Positions 8,459 through 17,232 of a DNA stretch of 64,000 bases are shown here, piece after piece. Within the stretch, counting starts at the first letter, position 1. The number at the start of each line of letters is the position of its first letter. Location: the NCBI RefSeq assembly GCF_965221945.1, contig NZ_OZ244925.1, positions 3,658,001 to 3,722,000 on the forward strand. The letters are read 5' to 3'. Position numbers and translations under genes: made by a program. This DNA is from Poriferisodalis sp965221945 (lineage in GTDB: Bacteria; Actinomycetota; Acidimicrobiia; Acidimicrobiales; Poriferisodalaceae). The notes below the pieces were generated by a model. That model was not told the origin of the DNA, did not search any database, and was given only the letters and a program-made list of their open reading frames with translations.

Positions 8459-8577
8459 GGGCACCCCCGGTTTCGTTCCCCGCCCGTCAGTACTGCCCCT
8501 CGCCGGCGTCTGTCACCAGCGCCGGCTTGTGGACGTTCGACCTGCTGCGGGTCCGGCTGTCCCAGCCTTCCCCGGAT

Positions 8578-8601
8578 AAAACAGGCCATTTGGACGGTTT
8601 T
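8578..8601. promoter_or_regulatory. Imperfect palindrome in the proX-betC divergent region
   Basis: A 24-bp inverted repeat matching at 9 of 12 pairs, with outer arms AAAAC and GTTTT and an inner CCA-TT-TGG. It is one of few AT-rich patches in the 268-bp gap between the divergent genes. On the minus strand, TTCAAA and TTTTAT with 17 bp between would make a promoter for proX that overlaps it. A shared operator is plausible; the rest of the gap shows no other signal. Confidence 0.4.
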
Positions 8602-8726
8602 GAAGAACATAGCACGCCGAAAACGGGCCGGTACCGCGCACATGCGCGCGTACCGCACGACCCGAAGACAGCGGGAAGCGAAGCATGTTGCTCGGCCCCG
8701 CACAGGCGGGCGTACTGTGCGGTCCG

Positions 8727-10277
8727 ATGATGACTCCTAACATCCTGCTGGTCATGGCCGACCAGCTTGCGCCGCACTTCACCGGCACCTACGGCCACCC
8801 TGTCGTCCAGACGCCCTCGATGGACTCGCTCGCAGCGCGGGGGGTCCGGTTCGACGCTGCGTACTGCCATTCGCCGCTGTGCGCACCCTCGCGGTATTCG
8901 ATGATGACCGGCAGGCGCGCGTCGGCGATCGGCGCATGGGACAACTCGGCTGAATGGAGTGCGTCAGCGCCCACCATGGCCCACTGGCTGAACCTGGCGG
9001 GCTACCGGACGGTGCTCTCGGGGAAGATGCACTTCGTCGGCCCCGACCAACTGCACGGCTTCAGCCGGCGCCTGACGACTGACATCTACCCGTCGAACTT
9101 CGCCTGGACTCCCAACTGGGATAACGCGGATGAACGGATCGGCAAGTGGTACCACAACATGGACAGCCTCTCCGAGGCCGGCCAGGCGCTCGCCACCTAC
9201 CAGATCGACTACGACTCCGAGGTGGGTTTCGCCGCACGCCGATGCCTGTACGACCTGGCCCGCGAGGCTGATGACCGCCCGTTCTTCCTGGCTGTGGCCT
9301 TCATCCACCCGCACGATCCCTACGTGGCGCGCCCCGAGTGGTGGAACCTCTACGACCACGACGAGATCGATCTGCCTGGCCCGACCCCTGCCGAGCTTGA
9401 CCCGCACACGGTGCGCATCCGTGCCGGCATCGAGGCCGACACCGTCGGCTGGACGCAAGAGCAGTGCCGCGCTGCCCGCCACGCCTACTACGCCAACACG
9501 AGCTACTTCGATTGGTGGCTGGGCGAACTGCTGGGAGCGTTAGAAGAGACTGGCCGTGCCGATGACACCGTGGTCATCGCCACCAGCGATCACGGCGACA
9601 TGCTCGGCGACCGGGGTGCATGGTTCAAGATGTCGTTCTTCGAGCGGTCCGCCCGTGTCCCGCTGGTGATGACCGGGCCCGACATCACCCAGGGTGCTGT
9701 GCCGAACGTGTGCTCCCTGCTGGATCTGGCGCCGACGCTGGCGGACATCGCAGGGGGTCGGCCGGCTGAGCACGGCGCTCCGCTCGACGGTCGCAGCCTG
9801 TGGCCCGCGGCGACCGGGGGTCACGACCCGGTCGATGAGACCACCGGCGAGTACATGGGGGAGCTGACCTCCCATCCCATGTTCATGATCCGCCGCGGCC
9901 GCTACAAGTACATCCACTGCGACACCGATCCGCCGCAGTTGTATGACATCTCGGCCGATCCGGCCGAGCATCACAACTTGGCCGATCCTGCCGAGCATCG
10001 GAACCTGGCCGATCCCGCCGAGGGGGCTGGCGATAGTTCACCGAACGAGTCCGACCTGGCGACGTCGTTCGCGCAGGAGGTGGCAGAGCGCTGGGACTCC
10101 GAGGCGATCCGTTCGGAGGTGCTCGCATCCCAGCGCGCTCGGCGGATTGTGCACGCCGCGGCACCGCAAGGCTGGGACTTCTCGCCTCCCTCGGATCCCG
10201 CGAACACCTACATCCGCGATCACATGGACTGGGCCGAAGCCGGCCCCCGGCTGCGCTTTCCCCACGAGCAGAGCTAG
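8727..10277 (+). CDS. betC: Choline-sulfatase
   Basis: A 516-residue alkaline-phosphatase-superfamily sulfatase. The catalytic signature CAPSR (Cys to become formylglycine) is at about residue 53, in HSPLCAPSRYSMMTGRR. Metal ligands fit NILLVMADQ near the N-terminus and ATSDHGDMLGDRG at mid-length. The C-terminus (WDFSPPSDPANTYIRDHMDW) resembles choline-sulfatases. The enzyme hydrolyses choline-O-sulfate to choline and sulfate, feeding betA. Near residues 409-432 the sequence carries a 9-residue repeat (LADPAEHRN) coded by 27-nt tandem units, an expansion not expected in the family. The start is one of two adjacent ATGs at 8727 and 8730. Confidence 0.88.
   Translation: MMTPNILLVMADQLAPHFTGTYGHPVVQTPSMDSLAARGVRFDAAYCHSPLCAPSRYSMMTGRRASAIGAWDNSAEWSASAPTMAHWLNLAGYRTVLSGKMHFVGPDQLHGFSRRLTTDIYPSNFAWTPNWDNADERIGKWYHNMDSLSEAGQALATYQIDYDSEVGFAARRCLYDLAREADDRPFFLAVAFIHPHDPYVARPEWWNLYDHDEIDLPGPTPAELDPHTVRIRAGIEADTVGWTQEQCRAARHAYYANTSYFDWWLGELLGALEETGRADDTVVIATSDHGDMLGDRGAWFKMSFFERSARVPLVMTGPDITQGAVPNVCSLLDLAPTLADIAGGRPAEHGAPLDGRSLWPAATGGHDPVDETTGEYMGELTSHPMFMIRRGRYKYIHCDTDPPQLYDISADPAEHHNLADPAEHRNLADPAEGAGDSSPNESDLATSFAQEVAERWDSEAIRSEVLASQRARRIVHAAAPQGWDFSPPSDPANTYIRDHMDWAEAGPRLRFPHEQS
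9951..10022 (+). repeat. 27-nt in-frame tandem repeat inside betC
   Basis: Two full 27-nt units (9951-9977, 9978-10004) and most of a third, coding SADPAEHHN, LADPAEHRN and LADPAE. Each begins with GGCCGATCC, close to the GGCCGAGCC that opens the 27-nt units at 25935 and 50753. Confidence 0.75.
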
Positions 10278-10325
10278 CGCCACGGGCACTTCCCAACGGG
10301 CTGGCGGTGCCGGCTGGCAGGGCCC

Positions 10326-10352
10326 GCAACGCAGCCGAAACATCTCGGCAAC
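10326..10352 (+). promoter_or_regulatory. GlnR-like half-site triad, distal
   Basis: GCAAC-N6-GAAAC-N6-GCAAC: three half-sites at exact 11-bp spacing, matching the gTnAC-N6-GaAAC pattern bound by the actinobacterial nitrogen regulator GlnR. It lies 145 bp before the ammonium transporter start, where a GlnR activator would be expected. Confidence 0.6.
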
Positions 10353-10380
10353 AGCGCCGACCCGCACTGTGCATCGAGCG

Positions 10381-10407
10381 GTCACAACGGGGTGACTCCC
10401 GCGCAAC
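10381..10407 (+). promoter_or_regulatory. GlnR-like half-site triad, proximal
   Basis: GTCAC-N6-GTGAC-N6-GCAAC, again with 11-bp spacing. It begins 55 bp (five 11-bp steps) after the first triad, so both lie on the same face of the helix. A TAAGTT at 10418-10423 could be the -10 box just downstream. Confidence 0.6.
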
Positions 10408-10470
10408 ACGCCCTTCCTAAGTTCGCCGGAGTCAGCCAAGTGTCGAGAGCCGAGTCCTAGGAGATTGGCC

Positions 10471-11844
10471 ATGAAACGCAAGGTCCTTGTTTGTGTCGCG
10501 GGTGCCATCGGCGGCCTGCTCCTGTTTGCCGGGCCAGCTGGCGCACAGGACGACACAGTCACATCCGAGGTCGTTCAAGCTGTCATGGACAACCTGTGGG
10601 TATTCATCGCCGGCGTGCTGGTGTTCTTGATGCAGGCCGGATTCGCCATGCTCGAATCGGGACTGACCCGCTCGAAGAACGTGGCCAACATCATGGCCAA
10701 GAACCTTGCTGATGCATCCATCGGCATTCTGGCGTTCTTCCTGGTCGGCTACGGGCTGGCCTACGGCGGCGACGGCAACAACCTGTTCGGCTGGGGCGCG
10801 TTCGCGCTGTCGGGAATCGATCTGTTCGACATCTCCGAGGGCCTGTCCGGTTCGACCGACTTCTTCTTCCAAGCGGTCTTCGCGGCCACGGCGGTCACGA
10901 TCGCCTCGGGCGCCATGGCCGAGCGCACGAAGTTCAGCACCTACCTCATCTTCAGCCTGGTGATGACAGCGATCATTTACCCCGTTGTCGTCCACTGGAC
11001 CTGGGGCGGGGGTCTCATCTCCAAGATCTCCGTCGGGGATGCCGTCTACAGCGACTTTGCCGGATCGACCATCGTGCACAGCGTTGGCGGCTGGGTAGCG
11101 CTTGTCGGCGCTTGGATGCTGGGTCCGCGTCTTGGCAAGTACAGCGCGGACGGCACGTCACGGAACATTCCGGGACACAACGTGACCCTTGCAATCCTGG
11201 GCGTGTTCATCCTGTGGTTCGGCTGGTTCGGGTTCAACCCGGGCTCGGAGCTTGCAGCCGACGCCACCGTGATGTTCGTGGCGCTGAACACCGTGCTGGC
11301 GGCTTGCGCTGGAACGATCGGCGCGACGGCACTGAACTGGTTCCGCACGGGCCGTCCCGATGTCCCGATGGCCGGCAACGGTGTGCTGGCGGGTCTCGTG
11401 GGCATCACCGCAGGCTGCGGCACGATGACTCCTTGGGGAGCCATCATCACCGGCTTCATTGCGGGCGTCATCGTGGTGCTGGTTGTCGGATTCGTGGACC
11501 GCAAGCTGAAGATCGACGATCCCGTCGGCGCCTTCGCCGTCCATGGCGCTGCCGGGATCTGGGGAACCCTGGCCATCGGCCTGTTCGCCCGGTACGACGA
11601 TGCCTTCCTGGGTCGGGAGAACGCCGGCCTGTTCTACGGCGGCGGCATCGAGCAGCTGATCGTGCAGTTCCTGATGGTGGTCATCGTGGCCGTCTGGGTC
11701 ATCGTGACCTCGATGATCCTGTTCGGGGTCCTGCGGGCCACCATCGGACTGCGAGTGACGGCAGAGGAGGAAATGGTGGGTCTCGACGTTTCCGAACACG
11801 GGGGCCCCGGAATGGCACTGGACGACGTGGTATCGAGCGGCTGA
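10471..11844 (+). CDS. amt: Ammonium transporter
   Basis: A 457-residue Amt/MEP/Rh channel with a cleavable signal peptide (hydrophobic stretch ending AGPAGAQDD) and about eleven membrane helices. Family landmarks are FLMQAGFAMLESGLTRSKN near the start, GGWVALVGAWMLGPR and the pore region VHGAAGIWGTLAIGLF. It conducts ammonium across the membrane. AGGAG lies 7 nt before the ATG. Two triads of GlnR-like half-sites upstream suggest induction under nitrogen limitation. Unlike the common actinobacterial amt-glnK-glnD operon, no glnK follows and a terminator comes directly after; glnD is 39 kb away at 50827. Confidence 0.95.
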   Translation: MKRKVLVCVAGAIGGLLLFAGPAGAQDDTVTSEVVQAVMDNLWVFIAGVLVFLMQAGFAMLESGLTRSKNVANIMAKNLADASIGILAFFLVGYGLAYGGDGNNLFGWGAFALSGIDLFDISEGLSGSTDFFFQAVFAATAVTIASGAMAERTKFSTYLIFSLVMTAIIYPVVVHWTWGGGLISKISVGDAVYSDFAGSTIVHSVGGWVALVGAWMLGPRLGKYSADGTSRNIPGHNVTLAILGVFILWFGWFGFNPGSELAADATVMFVALNTVLAACAGTIGATALNWFRTGRPDVPMAGNGVLAGLVGITAGCGTMTPWGAIITGFIAGVIVVLVVGFVDRKLKIDDPVGAFAVHGAAGIWGTLAIGLFARYDDAFLGRENAGLFYGGGIEQLIVQFLMVVIVAVWVIVTSMILFGVLRATIGLRVTAEEEMVGLDVSEHGGPGMALDDVVSSG

Positions 11845-11896
11845 CACTCGACCATGGGCTGAGTCGCCCAGCGACCACCTGCTCTGCTGCCAGCGG

Positions 11897-11924
11897 AAGT
11901 CCCCGGGTCTAGGCCCGGGGACTT
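11897..11924 (+). terminator. Terminator after amt
   Basis: Perfect 11-bp arms AAGTCCCCGGG and CCCGGGGACTT around a 6-nt loop, ending in a short T-run. It lies 53 bp after the amt stop and directly before the promoter of the DUF368 gene. Confidence 0.85.
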
Positions 11925-11932
11925 TCCGCGCC

Positions 11933-11938
11933 TAGCTT
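11933..11938 (+). promoter_or_regulatory. -10 box of a leaderless promoter
   Basis: TAGCTT, 7 nt before the ATG of the DUF368 gene, with no ribosome site. It begins 9 bp after the amt terminator hairpin. Confidence 0.5.
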
Positions 11939-11945
11939 CAACTCG

Positions 11946-12854
11946 ATGCAATCCCGAGTCCTAGTGGATGCGCTCGCGAACGTGGCGCGTGGGCTGGCGA
12001 TGGGTGCCGCGGATGTCGTGCCGGGCGTGTCGGGCGGCACGGTGGCGCTTCTGCTGGGGATCTACGACCGGCTGGTCGGCCAGGTCGCACACTTGAGCGC
12101 CGCTGCGCCCCAAGCGCTGCGAGGCCGTATTCGCGTTGCGCTAGGGATGGCCCGGCAAGCCGAGTGGCTGTTCTTGGCCAGCTTGGCAGCGGGCATCGCC
12201 ATCGCGGTTCTGGCGCTTGTCGAGCTGGTGCGGCTCGGAATCGATGAACAGCCCGTCGGTCTGTCGGCGGCGTTCTTCGGACTCGTTGCCATGACCGTCG
12301 TGACCACCAGGCACCAAGTGAGCCACTGGCGAGCGGGGCTCGTCGTGGTGTTCGTGGCCGTCGCCGTCGGGGTGTTCGTGCTGCTGGGCGTCCGGGCGGG
12401 CAGCGTCACCGATCCCGCTGCGGGGACGATCATCGCAGCCGGCGCTCTGGCGATCTGTGCCATGATCCTGCCCGGCATCTCCGGCGCCTTCGTGCTGCTG
12501 CTGTTGGGGCTCTACGACCCGATTACCGAGGCGGTGGCCAAGCGAGAACTCGGGACCGTCGCGCTGTTCGCACTCGGTGCCGCCCTGGGACTCGGGCTGT
12601 TTTCCCGCCTTCTGCAATACGTGCTGGAGCGGTGGCGAGATGCCGTGATAGTGGTCCTCATGGGCCTGATGGCCGGGTCCCTGCGGGTGCTGTGGCCATG
12701 GCCGGTCGGCGATGCCAACGCTGAGGGCTTCGGCAATGCCGCGCTCGGCGCCCCGCCCGCGTCAGACCTCCTGAGCGCGATCGTTGTCGCTACGGTGGCT
12801 GCGGCCGTTGCCGCGGGCCTGCACCGTTTCGGTGCACGCCAGAGGCTTGCGTGA
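11946..12854 (+). CDS. DUF368 membrane protein, probable polyprenyl-phosphate transporter
   Basis: A 302-residue polytopic membrane protein of the DUF368 family. The two diagnostic inverted motifs are present: GAADVVPGVSGGTVALLLGIYD near residue 20 and MILPGISGAFVLLLLGLYDP near residue 175. Members (called PopT) have been shown to return undecaprenyl phosphate to the inner face of the membrane for reuse in peptidoglycan and other glycan synthesis. The gene stands alone between a terminator and topA. Family assignment is firm; activity in this organism is inferred. Confidence 0.85.
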   Translation: MQSRVLVDALANVARGLAMGAADVVPGVSGGTVALLLGIYDRLVGQVAHLSAAAPQALRGRIRVALGMARQAEWLFLASLAAGIAIAVLALVELVRLGIDEQPVGLSAAFFGLVAMTVVTTRHQVSHWRAGLVVVFVAVAVGVFVLLGVRAGSVTDPAAGTIIAAGALAICAMILPGISGAFVLLLLGLYDPITEAVAKRELGTVALFALGAALGLGLFSRLLQYVLERWRDAVIVVLMGLMAGSLRVLWPWPVGDANAEGFGNAALGAPPASDLLSAIVVATVAAAVAAGLHRFGARQRLA

Positions 12855-12914
12855 CGGCACTTCGCCGCCGATAGTCGGGATCGTTCCGCTACCGTCCGGC
12901 TCCGCCCACCCCGG

Positions 12915-15692
12915 ATGCACATGGCCACTTCTCTTGTCATTGTCGAGTCGCCCGCGAAGGCGCGCACGATCTCGCGCTTCTTGGGCGACGACTACGTCGT
13001 CGAGTCCTCGGTCGGTCACATCCGTGACCTGCCACGCAATGCCTCCGAGGTGCCCGCCGCCTACAAATCCGAGCAGTGGGCAACGCTCGGAGTCAATCCT
13101 GACGACGGCTTCAAGCCGCTCTACGTGGTGACGGCCCGCGACCAGGTGCGGCGTCTGAAATCCCTGCTGCGCTCAGCGGACCAGCTGTATCTCGCCACCG
13201 ATGAGGACCGCGAGGGCGAAGCCATCGCCTGGCATCTGCTCGAGGTGCTCAACCCGCAGATTCCGGTGCACCGCATGGTGTTCCACGAGATCACCGCCGC
13301 GGCCATCCGGGAGGCAATCGACAATCCCCGAGATCTCGATCGTCGGCTCGTCGACGCACAGGAGGCCCGGCGCATCTTCGACCGCCTCTACGGCTACGAG
13401 GTCTCGCCGGTGCTGTGGCGCAAGGTGGCACCGCGGCTGTCCGCTGGGCGGGTGCAGAGCGTGGCTAACCGCCTCATCGTCGAGCGTGAGCGAGAGCGGA
13501 TGGCGTTCAGAGCCGCCGGGTACTGGAGCATCACCGCCACGCTCGATTCTGAGCTCCGCGCAGCGGGCGGTGCCGGGGCGGAGCAGTTCGATGCGATGCT
13601 CATCTCGCTGAATGCACGACGGATTGCGACCGGGCGTGACTTCAACCAGCAGGGTGAGCTGCGTTCGGGCGAAATCGTCGTGCTCGATGGCGGCGCCGCC
13701 GCAACGCTCGCCGATGCCATGACCGGTGCGCGGTTCGCCGTGAGCTCTCGCGAGTCCAAGCCGTACCGTCGCCGGCCTCCAGCACCGTTCATCACCTCGA
13801 CCCTGCAGCAGGCTGCGGGCGCTCGGTTGGGCTTCTCGGCCTCGCGCACAATGGCAGCAGCCCAGCGGTTGTATGAGAACGGCCGCATCACCTACATGCG
13901 AACGGACAGCACCACGCTGTCGGATCAGGCGCTCGACGCGGCACGGCGCGTCGTGGCCGGTCGTTATGGGGCCGAGAACCTGCCGCCCAAACCGCGCATC
14001 TACACCCGCAAGGTCAAGAACGCCCAGGAGGCACACGAGGCGATCCGCCCCGCCGGTGAGAACTGGCCTGCGCCCGGCGGCGTGACCGATCTCGGTGGTG
14101 ACGCTGCCCGCCTGTACGGCTTGGTCTGGCAGCGCACGATCGCCAGCCAGATGATCGACGCCACCGGCGAGACCGTCACGATCCGGCTGGCTGGCACGGC
14201 GAACTGCGACTTGGCACCGGCACTCTCAGTGGGTTCATCGGCAACTGGCCAGCACGACCTTGAGCTGTCTGCCGCGGGCACCGTGGTGCGCAGCCCCGGT
14301 TTCCGGCTGGTGTACGCGCCGCCACCAGCGGGTCCCGACGAGGAGCCCGAGCGCATCCTGCCCGACCTCCACGCTGGCGGTTCAGCCACTGCGATGGCCG
14401 TCGAGCCGGCCGAACACAGCACAAGCCCGCCGGCCCGGTTCACCGAAGCCTCACTGGTGCGACGACTTGAGGAACTCGGCGTCGGCCGCCCGAGCACTTA
14501 CGCCAGCATCATCGAGACAATCCAGGCGCGTGGCTACGTGTGGAAGAAGGGGTCGTCGCTGGTGCCGGCGTTCACTGCCTTCGCGACAGTGGGACTGATG
14601 GAGCGGCACTTCGACCATCTGGTCGACTACGCGCTCACTGCCCGCATGGAGGAAGACCTCGACGAGATCGCGAGCGGCGAGCGCGACGCCGAGCCGTGGC
14701 TCACCGAGTTCTATTTCGGCGATCAGGATGCGAAGACGCCCTCCGACGCCCGCGGTCTGCGCTACCTGGTGTCCGATGACCGGCTCGCGGACATTGATCC
14801 GGCGGAGATCAACAGCATCCCCATTGGCATCGATGCCGACGGCGAATCGGTGGTCGCCCGAGTGGGACGTTTCGGTCCGTATCTGCGGCGCGGCGAAGCG
14901 ACACGGCCGCTGCCCGACGACCTTGCTCCCGACGAGCTCACCATCGAGCGAGCACTCGAGCTGCTGTCTGAGCCCACCGAACGGGTGCTGGGCACCGACC
15001 CCAATACCGGACTCGACATCCTCGTGCGACCCGGCCGCTTCGGCCCCTATGTCTCAGTGGGACGGCCCGACGAGACCGACGAGCGCCCTCGCACGGCATC
15101 GTTGCTGGGACACCAATCGCCCGAGACGCTGACGCTCGAGGATGCCCTGCAGTTGCTGTCACTGCCGCGCACGGTGGGAGTTGACCCCTCTGACGGGGAA
15201 GAGATCGTCGTTCGCAACGGCCGCTTCGGGCCGTACCTGACCAAGGGCCCGGATTCCGGAAAGAACGCGGAAAACCGCAGCCTGGAGTCCGAGGAGCAGC
15301 TCTTCACGCTGACCCTGGAAGAAGCATTGGCGCTGCTGGCTCAGCCTCGCCGACGGCGCGGCCAGCAAGCCGCGAATTCAGGCCGCGAGATCGGTCAGGA
15401 CCCCGACAGCGGCAAGGCGATCACCCTGCGCGACGGCCGGTTCGGACCATATGTGACCGACGGCGAGTACAACGCGTCGCTGAGGCAGGGCGACGATGCT
15501 GAGACGCTGACGGTCGAGCGCGCGACCGAGCTTCTGACGATGCGGCGCGCGAAGGGCCCGGCAAAGAAGCGTGCAGCCCGACGCAAGCAGCCAGCAAAGA
15601 AGAAGTCCAGCGCGAAGAAGTCCGCCGCCAAGAAATCCGCTGCCCGCAAGAAGGCCCCGCCACGCAAGCAATCTCCTCCATCAAGCGATTGA
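12915..15692 (+). CDS. topA: DNA topoisomerase I
   Basis: A 925-residue type IA topoisomerase that relaxes negative supercoils. The Toprim domain opens LVIVESPAKARTI and carries ATDEDREGEAIAWHL. The active-site Tyr is in NGRITYMRTDST, and further core motifs such as RPSTYASII are intact. The C-terminal third lacks zinc-finger cysteines and has four repeats built on GRFGPY followed by TLEDALQLL-like helices, as in actinobacterial enzymes. The last 50 residues are a Lys/Ala-rich tail that would bind DNA non-specifically. ATG at 12915 or 12921 may be used; a TACCGT box lies about 20 nt upstream and there is no clear ribosome site. Confidence 0.95.
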   Translation: MHMATSLVIVESPAKARTISRFLGDDYVVESSVGHIRDLPRNASEVPAAYKSEQWATLGVNPDDGFKPLYVVTARDQVRRLKSLLRSADQLYLATDEDREGEAIAWHLLEVLNPQIPVHRMVFHEITAAAIREAIDNPRDLDRRLVDAQEARRIFDRLYGYEVSPVLWRKVAPRLSAGRVQSVANRLIVERERERMAFRAAGYWSITATLDSELRAAGGAGAEQFDAMLISLNARRIATGRDFNQQGELRSGEIVVLDGGAAATLADAMTGARFAVSSRESKPYRRRPPAPFITSTLQQAAGARLGFSASRTMAAAQRLYENGRITYMRTDSTTLSDQALDAARRVVAGRYGAENLPPKPRIYTRKVKNAQEAHEAIRPAGENWPAPGGVTDLGGDAARLYGLVWQRTIASQMIDATGETVTIRLAGTANCDLAPALSVGSSATGQHDLELSAAGTVVRSPGFRLVYAPPPAGPDEEPERILPDLHAGGSATAMAVEPAEHSTSPPARFTEASLVRRLEELGVGRPSTYASIIETIQARGYVWKKGSSLVPAFTAFATVGLMERHFDHLVDYALTARMEEDLDEIASGERDAEPWLTEFYFGDQDAKTPSDARGLRYLVSDDRLADIDPAEINSIPIGIDADGESVVARVGRFGPYLRRGEATRPLPDDLAPDELTIERALELLSEPTERVLGTDPNTGLDILVRPGRFGPYVSVGRPDETDERPRTASLLGHQSPETLTLEDALQLLSLPRTVGVDPSDGEEIVVRNGRFGPYLTKGPDSGKNAENRSLESEEQLFTLTLEEALALLAQPRRRRGQQAANSGREIGQDPDSGKAITLRDGRFGPYVTDGEYNASLRQGDDAETLTVERATELLTMRRAKGPAKKRAARRKQPAKKKSSAKKSAAKKSAARKKAPPRKQSPPSSD

Positions 15693-15761
15693 TGACGCCC
15701 GCCCGCTCCGGCGACGCAGCCGCCCCCAGCTCATGGCGAGAGGGCTGCGCACCCTTGCTCC

Positions 15762-15767
15762 TAGTCT
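15762..15767 (+). promoter_or_regulatory. -10 box upstream of the MFS gene
   Basis: TAGTCT, 10 nt before the ATG of the MFS transporter gene. It is consistent with a leaderless or very short-leader transcript. Confidence 0.4.
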
Positions 15768-15777
15768 GCTGAGTGTC

Positions 15778-17232
15778 ATGAATTCGGATCGCTCGATCCC
15801 GTCGTTCGACGGCTCGGATGCGTCCGGCCCCGTTGCATCGGGATCGGGGCTGTTCGCTGCGCCGGGCTTCCTGCGCTTGTGGATCGCGCAGGTGGTCAGC
15901 TCATTCGGCGACTGGATCGGGCTGCTGGCGACCATTGAGGTGGCGCGGCGAATCGGCGGTGACCAGCCCGGATCTGCGATAGCGCTTGTAGTCACGGCGC
16001 GGGTGCTTCCCGGCTTCTTCCTGGCATCGGCCGGGGGCATCATCGTTGACCGCTTCAACCGCAAGCGGCTGCTGGTGATATGCGACATCGTGCGCGCCAG
16101 TGTCTTGCTCACAATCCCGTTCATCGACCGACTGTGGGGCCTGGTCGTGGCATCGCTGGTCTTGGAGCTGGCAACTTCGCTGTGGAGTCCGGCCAAGGAA
16201 GCCATCGTTCCCAACATCGTGCCCACCGAGCACCTCACGGCCGCCAATTCGCTGGGGCTCGTGGCCGCGTATGGCACGTTCCCCCTCGGTGCCGCCGCCT
16301 TCGCGGGCATGGCCAAGCTCGGCGCGGTGTTCGGCTGGACCGACATCGGCCAGGTGGAGATGTCGCTGGTTATCGACTCCGCCACATTCCTGGTGGCCGC
16401 GGCGCTCATTGCCACGCTGCCGCTGTCCCCGCACATCACTGCTGCGCATCGCAAGCGCGACAGCGAGCGCCGCATCAACTGGGGCCAGGGTTTCCGCGAG
16501 CTGCGCGAAGGCTGGGATTTCATCTTCCTGAGCCCACAGGTGCGCGCCGTGCTGGTCGGCTTGGGCACTGGCATGATCGGCGGGGGGATGCTGGTGCCGC
16601 TGGGCGCCGTCTACAACGACGAAGTGCTGGGCGCAGGCAGTGCCGGCTTCAGTTCGATTCTCGTGGCGATGGGCCTCGGCGTCGGCGGCGGGGTTGCTCT
16701 GGTCACCCTGCTGCAGAGTGCAGCGAATCGCTTCGGCCATCACTCCCGTTTCGTCGGCGCCGGTCGTGCCCGCCTCTTCGTGCTGTCGGTGTTCGTGGCC
16801 GGCGGCTCGTTGCTGTTCGCCGCCTCGGTGTCCATCACGCTGCTGGTACTTGCGGGTGTGCTGCTGCTCGGGCTGGCGGCGGGCTCGGTGTATGTGACGG
16901 GCCTGACGTTGCTGCACGAGAACGTGGAGGAAGTGCTGCGCGGGCGGGTGTTTTCCGCCATGTACACGCTGGTGCGCTTTTGCCTGCTGATCTCCATGGC
17001 AGCCGGCGGCTTCTTGTCCGACGGCTTCAACTGGCTGTTCGATGTCGTCTTCGACAACCAGATCACGTTCGGCAACGCTGTGCTCGCGCTGCCCGGCGTG
17101 CGCGGGGCACTGTGGCTGGGAGCACTGCTGATCCTGATGGCGGGCGTGCTGGCCAGTCTGTCTCTGCGCAGCCGCCGGGGCGAAGGACGCCGAGCGCCGC
17201 AAAGGGCGGGCGACGTCGGGGACGGGCCATGA
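15778..17232 (+). CDS. MFS transporter
   Basis: A 484-residue membrane protein of the major facilitator superfamily, MFS_3-like, with twelve predicted helices. Typical landmarks are FLRLWIAQVVSSFGDWIGLLA at helix 1 and IIVDRFNRKRLLVICDIVRA in the loop between helices 2 and 3. Similar proteins sit between topA and tmk in other actinobacteria, where they are of unknown substrate. The stop overlaps the tmk start by ATGA, so the two are co-translated. The ATG at 15778 fits the TAGTCT box. Export of a small molecule is the likely role; nothing in the sequence names it. Confidence 0.8.
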   Translation: MNSDRSIPSFDGSDASGPVASGSGLFAAPGFLRLWIAQVVSSFGDWIGLLATIEVARRIGGDQPGSAIALVVTARVLPGFFLASAGGIIVDRFNRKRLLVICDIVRASVLLTIPFIDRLWGLVVASLVLELATSLWSPAKEAIVPNIVPTEHLTAANSLGLVAAYGTFPLGAAAFAGMAKLGAVFGWTDIGQVEMSLVIDSATFLVAAALIATLPLSPHITAAHRKRDSERRINWGQGFRELREGWDFIFLSPQVRAVLVGLGTGMIGGGMLVPLGAVYNDEVLGAGSAGFSSILVAMGLGVGGGVALVTLLQSAANRFGHHSRFVGAGRARLFVLSVFVAGGSLLFAASVSITLLVLAGVLLLGLAAGSVYVTGLTLLHENVEEVLRGRVFSAMYTLVRFCLLISMAAGGFLSDGFNWLFDVVFDNQITFGNAVLALPGVRGALWLGALLILMAGVLASLSLRSRRGEGRRAPQRAGDVGDGP

